This document shows, piece after piece, positions 31,552 to 32,830 of a stretch of DNA of 32,830 nucleotides (position 1 is the first letter of the stretch; each line of letters opens with the position of its first letter). The notes beneath the pieces were generated by a model. That model was not told where the DNA came from, made no database searches, and was given only the letters and a program-made list of their open reading frames with translations. The DNA comes from Clostridiales bacterium (GTDB lineage: Bacteria; Bacillota; Clostridia; Peptostreptococcales; Anaerovoracaceae), in the NCBI GenBank assembly GCA_022780965.1, contig JALEUQ010000073.1, forward strand, positions 1-32,830, given 5' to 3'. The position numbers and the translations under genes were made by a program.

Positions 31552-32780
31552 CCTGCAAGTTCAAGCTTCTCACGATGCACCAGAGTATTTCCTGTTCTGT
31601 TCAGCCTTCCGCAATCATTACCACCCGAGAATTTAAAAAGACTTGATGTAATGATGTTTCTGCCGTCAAATTCAAGTATTTCTGCTATTTCCATCACCTT
31701 GCGGCTTCCATCCTTTAACCGGCTCATGTGAATCATAATATCAATGCCTTCCGCAATCTGGCTTCGCATGGCCTCTACCGGGAAATCAACAGCCTGCCTG
31801 TACATTGCTTCCAATCTATGAAGCATTCCTTCTATACTGTTGGCATGCCCTGTACACAGACTGCCGCTGTGTCCTGTATTAAGTGCCTGTATCATATCCA
31901 TTACCTCCTTCCCCCTTACTTCTCCAATGATTATTCTAGATGGTCTCATGCGAAGGCTGGCTTTGACCAGTTGTGACATATCAACTTCTCCCTTTCCATG
32001 GACATTAGCATTCCTGCATTCAAGCCTGACTATATTCGCCACATGTTCAATCTGCAGTTCAGCCGAATCTTCGATTACAACAACACGTTCTCCAGGGGGG
32101 ATATACTGAGAAAGGACATTGAGAAAAGTTGTTTTCCCGCTGGATGTTCCTCCGCATACGAAGCAATTGTAGCCGGCCTTCACGAGCACCTTCAGAAATT
32201 CTGCCGCCTCCCGCGTCAAAGTCCCGCCTTCAAGCAAGTCATCCATACTCATAACCTTATCCGGAAACTTCCTTATGGTAAGAATGGGACCATTTATTGC
32301 AACATTCTTATATACTGCGTTAACACGTGAGCCGTCAGAAAGTCTTGCATCAACAATTGGATTGAGCTCATTGATTTCACGGTGAACGCGCGACACAATT
32401 CTCCTTATGAGCTCCTCCAAATCCTCCGTACTGTGAAAAGTAATGTCAGTCTTCATCATCTGGCCATTCCTCTCAATAAACACATGGTCTTTGCCGTTTA
32501 CCATTATTTCCGTTATTGTTTCGTCGTCCACCAGAGGCTGCAGAATGTCCATTTCTGCACGGAGTGAAAGAAAAATTCTGTTCACAAGTCTCATATTCTC
32601 AGCATAGCCGAAGAACTCTGCCTCAGGCTTGGAAAACACATACTTCTCAATCTTCTCCATAGCATGATCGTCACATAATGTGCCGTATTCATCAGCTAGG
32701 ATCATTCTCACATCCGATATGTAATTTCGCACTTCTTCACTGCTATACGATGTAGGGACCAGAATATCATTCATTTCCAT
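31539..32780 (-). CDS. tadA: TadA/CpaF-type pilus assembly ATPase
   Basis: A 413-residue hexameric secretion ATPase powering Tad pilus assembly. The N-terminal domain contains TEIMVNGKDHVFIERNGQM and PIVDARLSDGSRVNAVY. Walker A CGGTSSGKTTF is at about 209-219, the Asp box VVVIEDSAEL follows, Walker B RPSRIIIGEVRG is near 280, and the His box is TGHANS. I chose ATG 32780 after AAAGGAAAATT; the frame stays open to the window edge (an ATG at 32819 has no ribosome site), so a longer form cannot be excluded. It is the first complete gene of the Tad run; earlier genes may lie beyond the edge. Confidence 0.92.
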   Translation of the reverse strand: MEMNDILVPTSYSSEEVRNYISDVRMILADEYGTLCDDHAMEKIEKYVFSKPEAEFFGYAENMRLVNRIFLSLRAEMDILQPLVDDETITEIMVNGKDHVFIERNGQMMKTDITFHSTEDLEELIRRIVSRVHREINELNPIVDARLSDGSRVNAVYKNVAINGPILTIRKFPDKVMSMDDLLEGGTLTREAAEFLKVLVKAGYNCFVCGGTSSGKTTFLNVLSQYIPPGERVVVIEDSAELQIEHVANIVRLECRNANVHGKGEVDMSQLVKASLRMRPSRIIIGEVRGKEVMDMIQALNTGHSGSLCTGHANSIEGMLHRLEAMYRQAVDFPVEAMRSQIAEGIDIMIHMSRLKDGSRKVMEIAEILEFDGRNIITSSLFKFSGGNDCGRLNRTGNTLVHREKLELAGCSV

Positions 32781-32830
32781 AATTTTCCTTTCGACAATAT
32801 AGTACAGCAATTTCCACATTTTGTAAATAG

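Overview
This window most likely comes from an anaerobic Gram-positive bacterium of the class Clostridia. The strongest indicator is the single gene joining IspH to ribosomal protein S1. The argR-recN pair, the AGGAGG-type ribosome binding sites, a desulfoferrodoxin-like domain and the Tad pilus genes of low-GC Gram-positive type agree with that. The genus cannot be fixed from the sequence alone. No rRNA, tRNA, CRISPR array, insertion sequence or prophage was seen. Most genes lie on the minus strand in compact operons.

Left part (1-8850): pgi, cut by the left edge, follows a LOG-family nucleotide hydrolase and an unusual regulator that fuses an XRE helix-turn-helix to a desulfoferrodoxin-like module. 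A serine/threonine transporter (sstT) diverges from this regulator. Next come lysC (aspartate kinase), an EamA-type exporter with a divergent LysR regulator, and a membrane-anchored endonuclease/exonuclease/phosphatase-fold protein.

Middle part (8850-18280): a membrane-anchored XRE regulator; a small membrane protein that opens with a motif of Na+-pumping decarboxylase beta subunits; two possible very small ORFs; an rRNA methyltransferase; and the translation/recombination cluster ruvC-ruvA-ruvB-queA-tgt. A perfect palindrome close to the Gram-positive LexA box sits inside the ruvC promoter. argR and recN diverge from it.

Pyrimidine-base operon (18308-23350, minus strand): a CodB-type permease, a CodA-type deaminase, a LacI-family regulator, and a flavoprotein of the dihydroorotate/dihydropyrimidine dehydrogenase fold with a ferredoxin tail. 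A strong promoter with three near-identical palindromes lies upstream. The deaminase has Ser where E. coli CodA has Asp314, the substitution associated with bacterial 5-methylcytosine deaminases. The operon may therefore salvage or degrade 5-methylcytosine or a related base. The flavoprotein has lost several pyrimidine-binding residues, so its substrate is open.

Right part (23390-32830, minus strand): a Tad (type IVb pilus) assembly operon running tadA-tadB-tadC-flp-tadE-like-tadG-like, then a TadE-like protein with two cysteine/histidine metal-site motifs and a DUF6382-like protein. It is followed by rarA and ispH-rpsA, which overlap and end at a clear terminator. Prepilin peptidase and TadZ are not in the window and may lie beyond the right edge.
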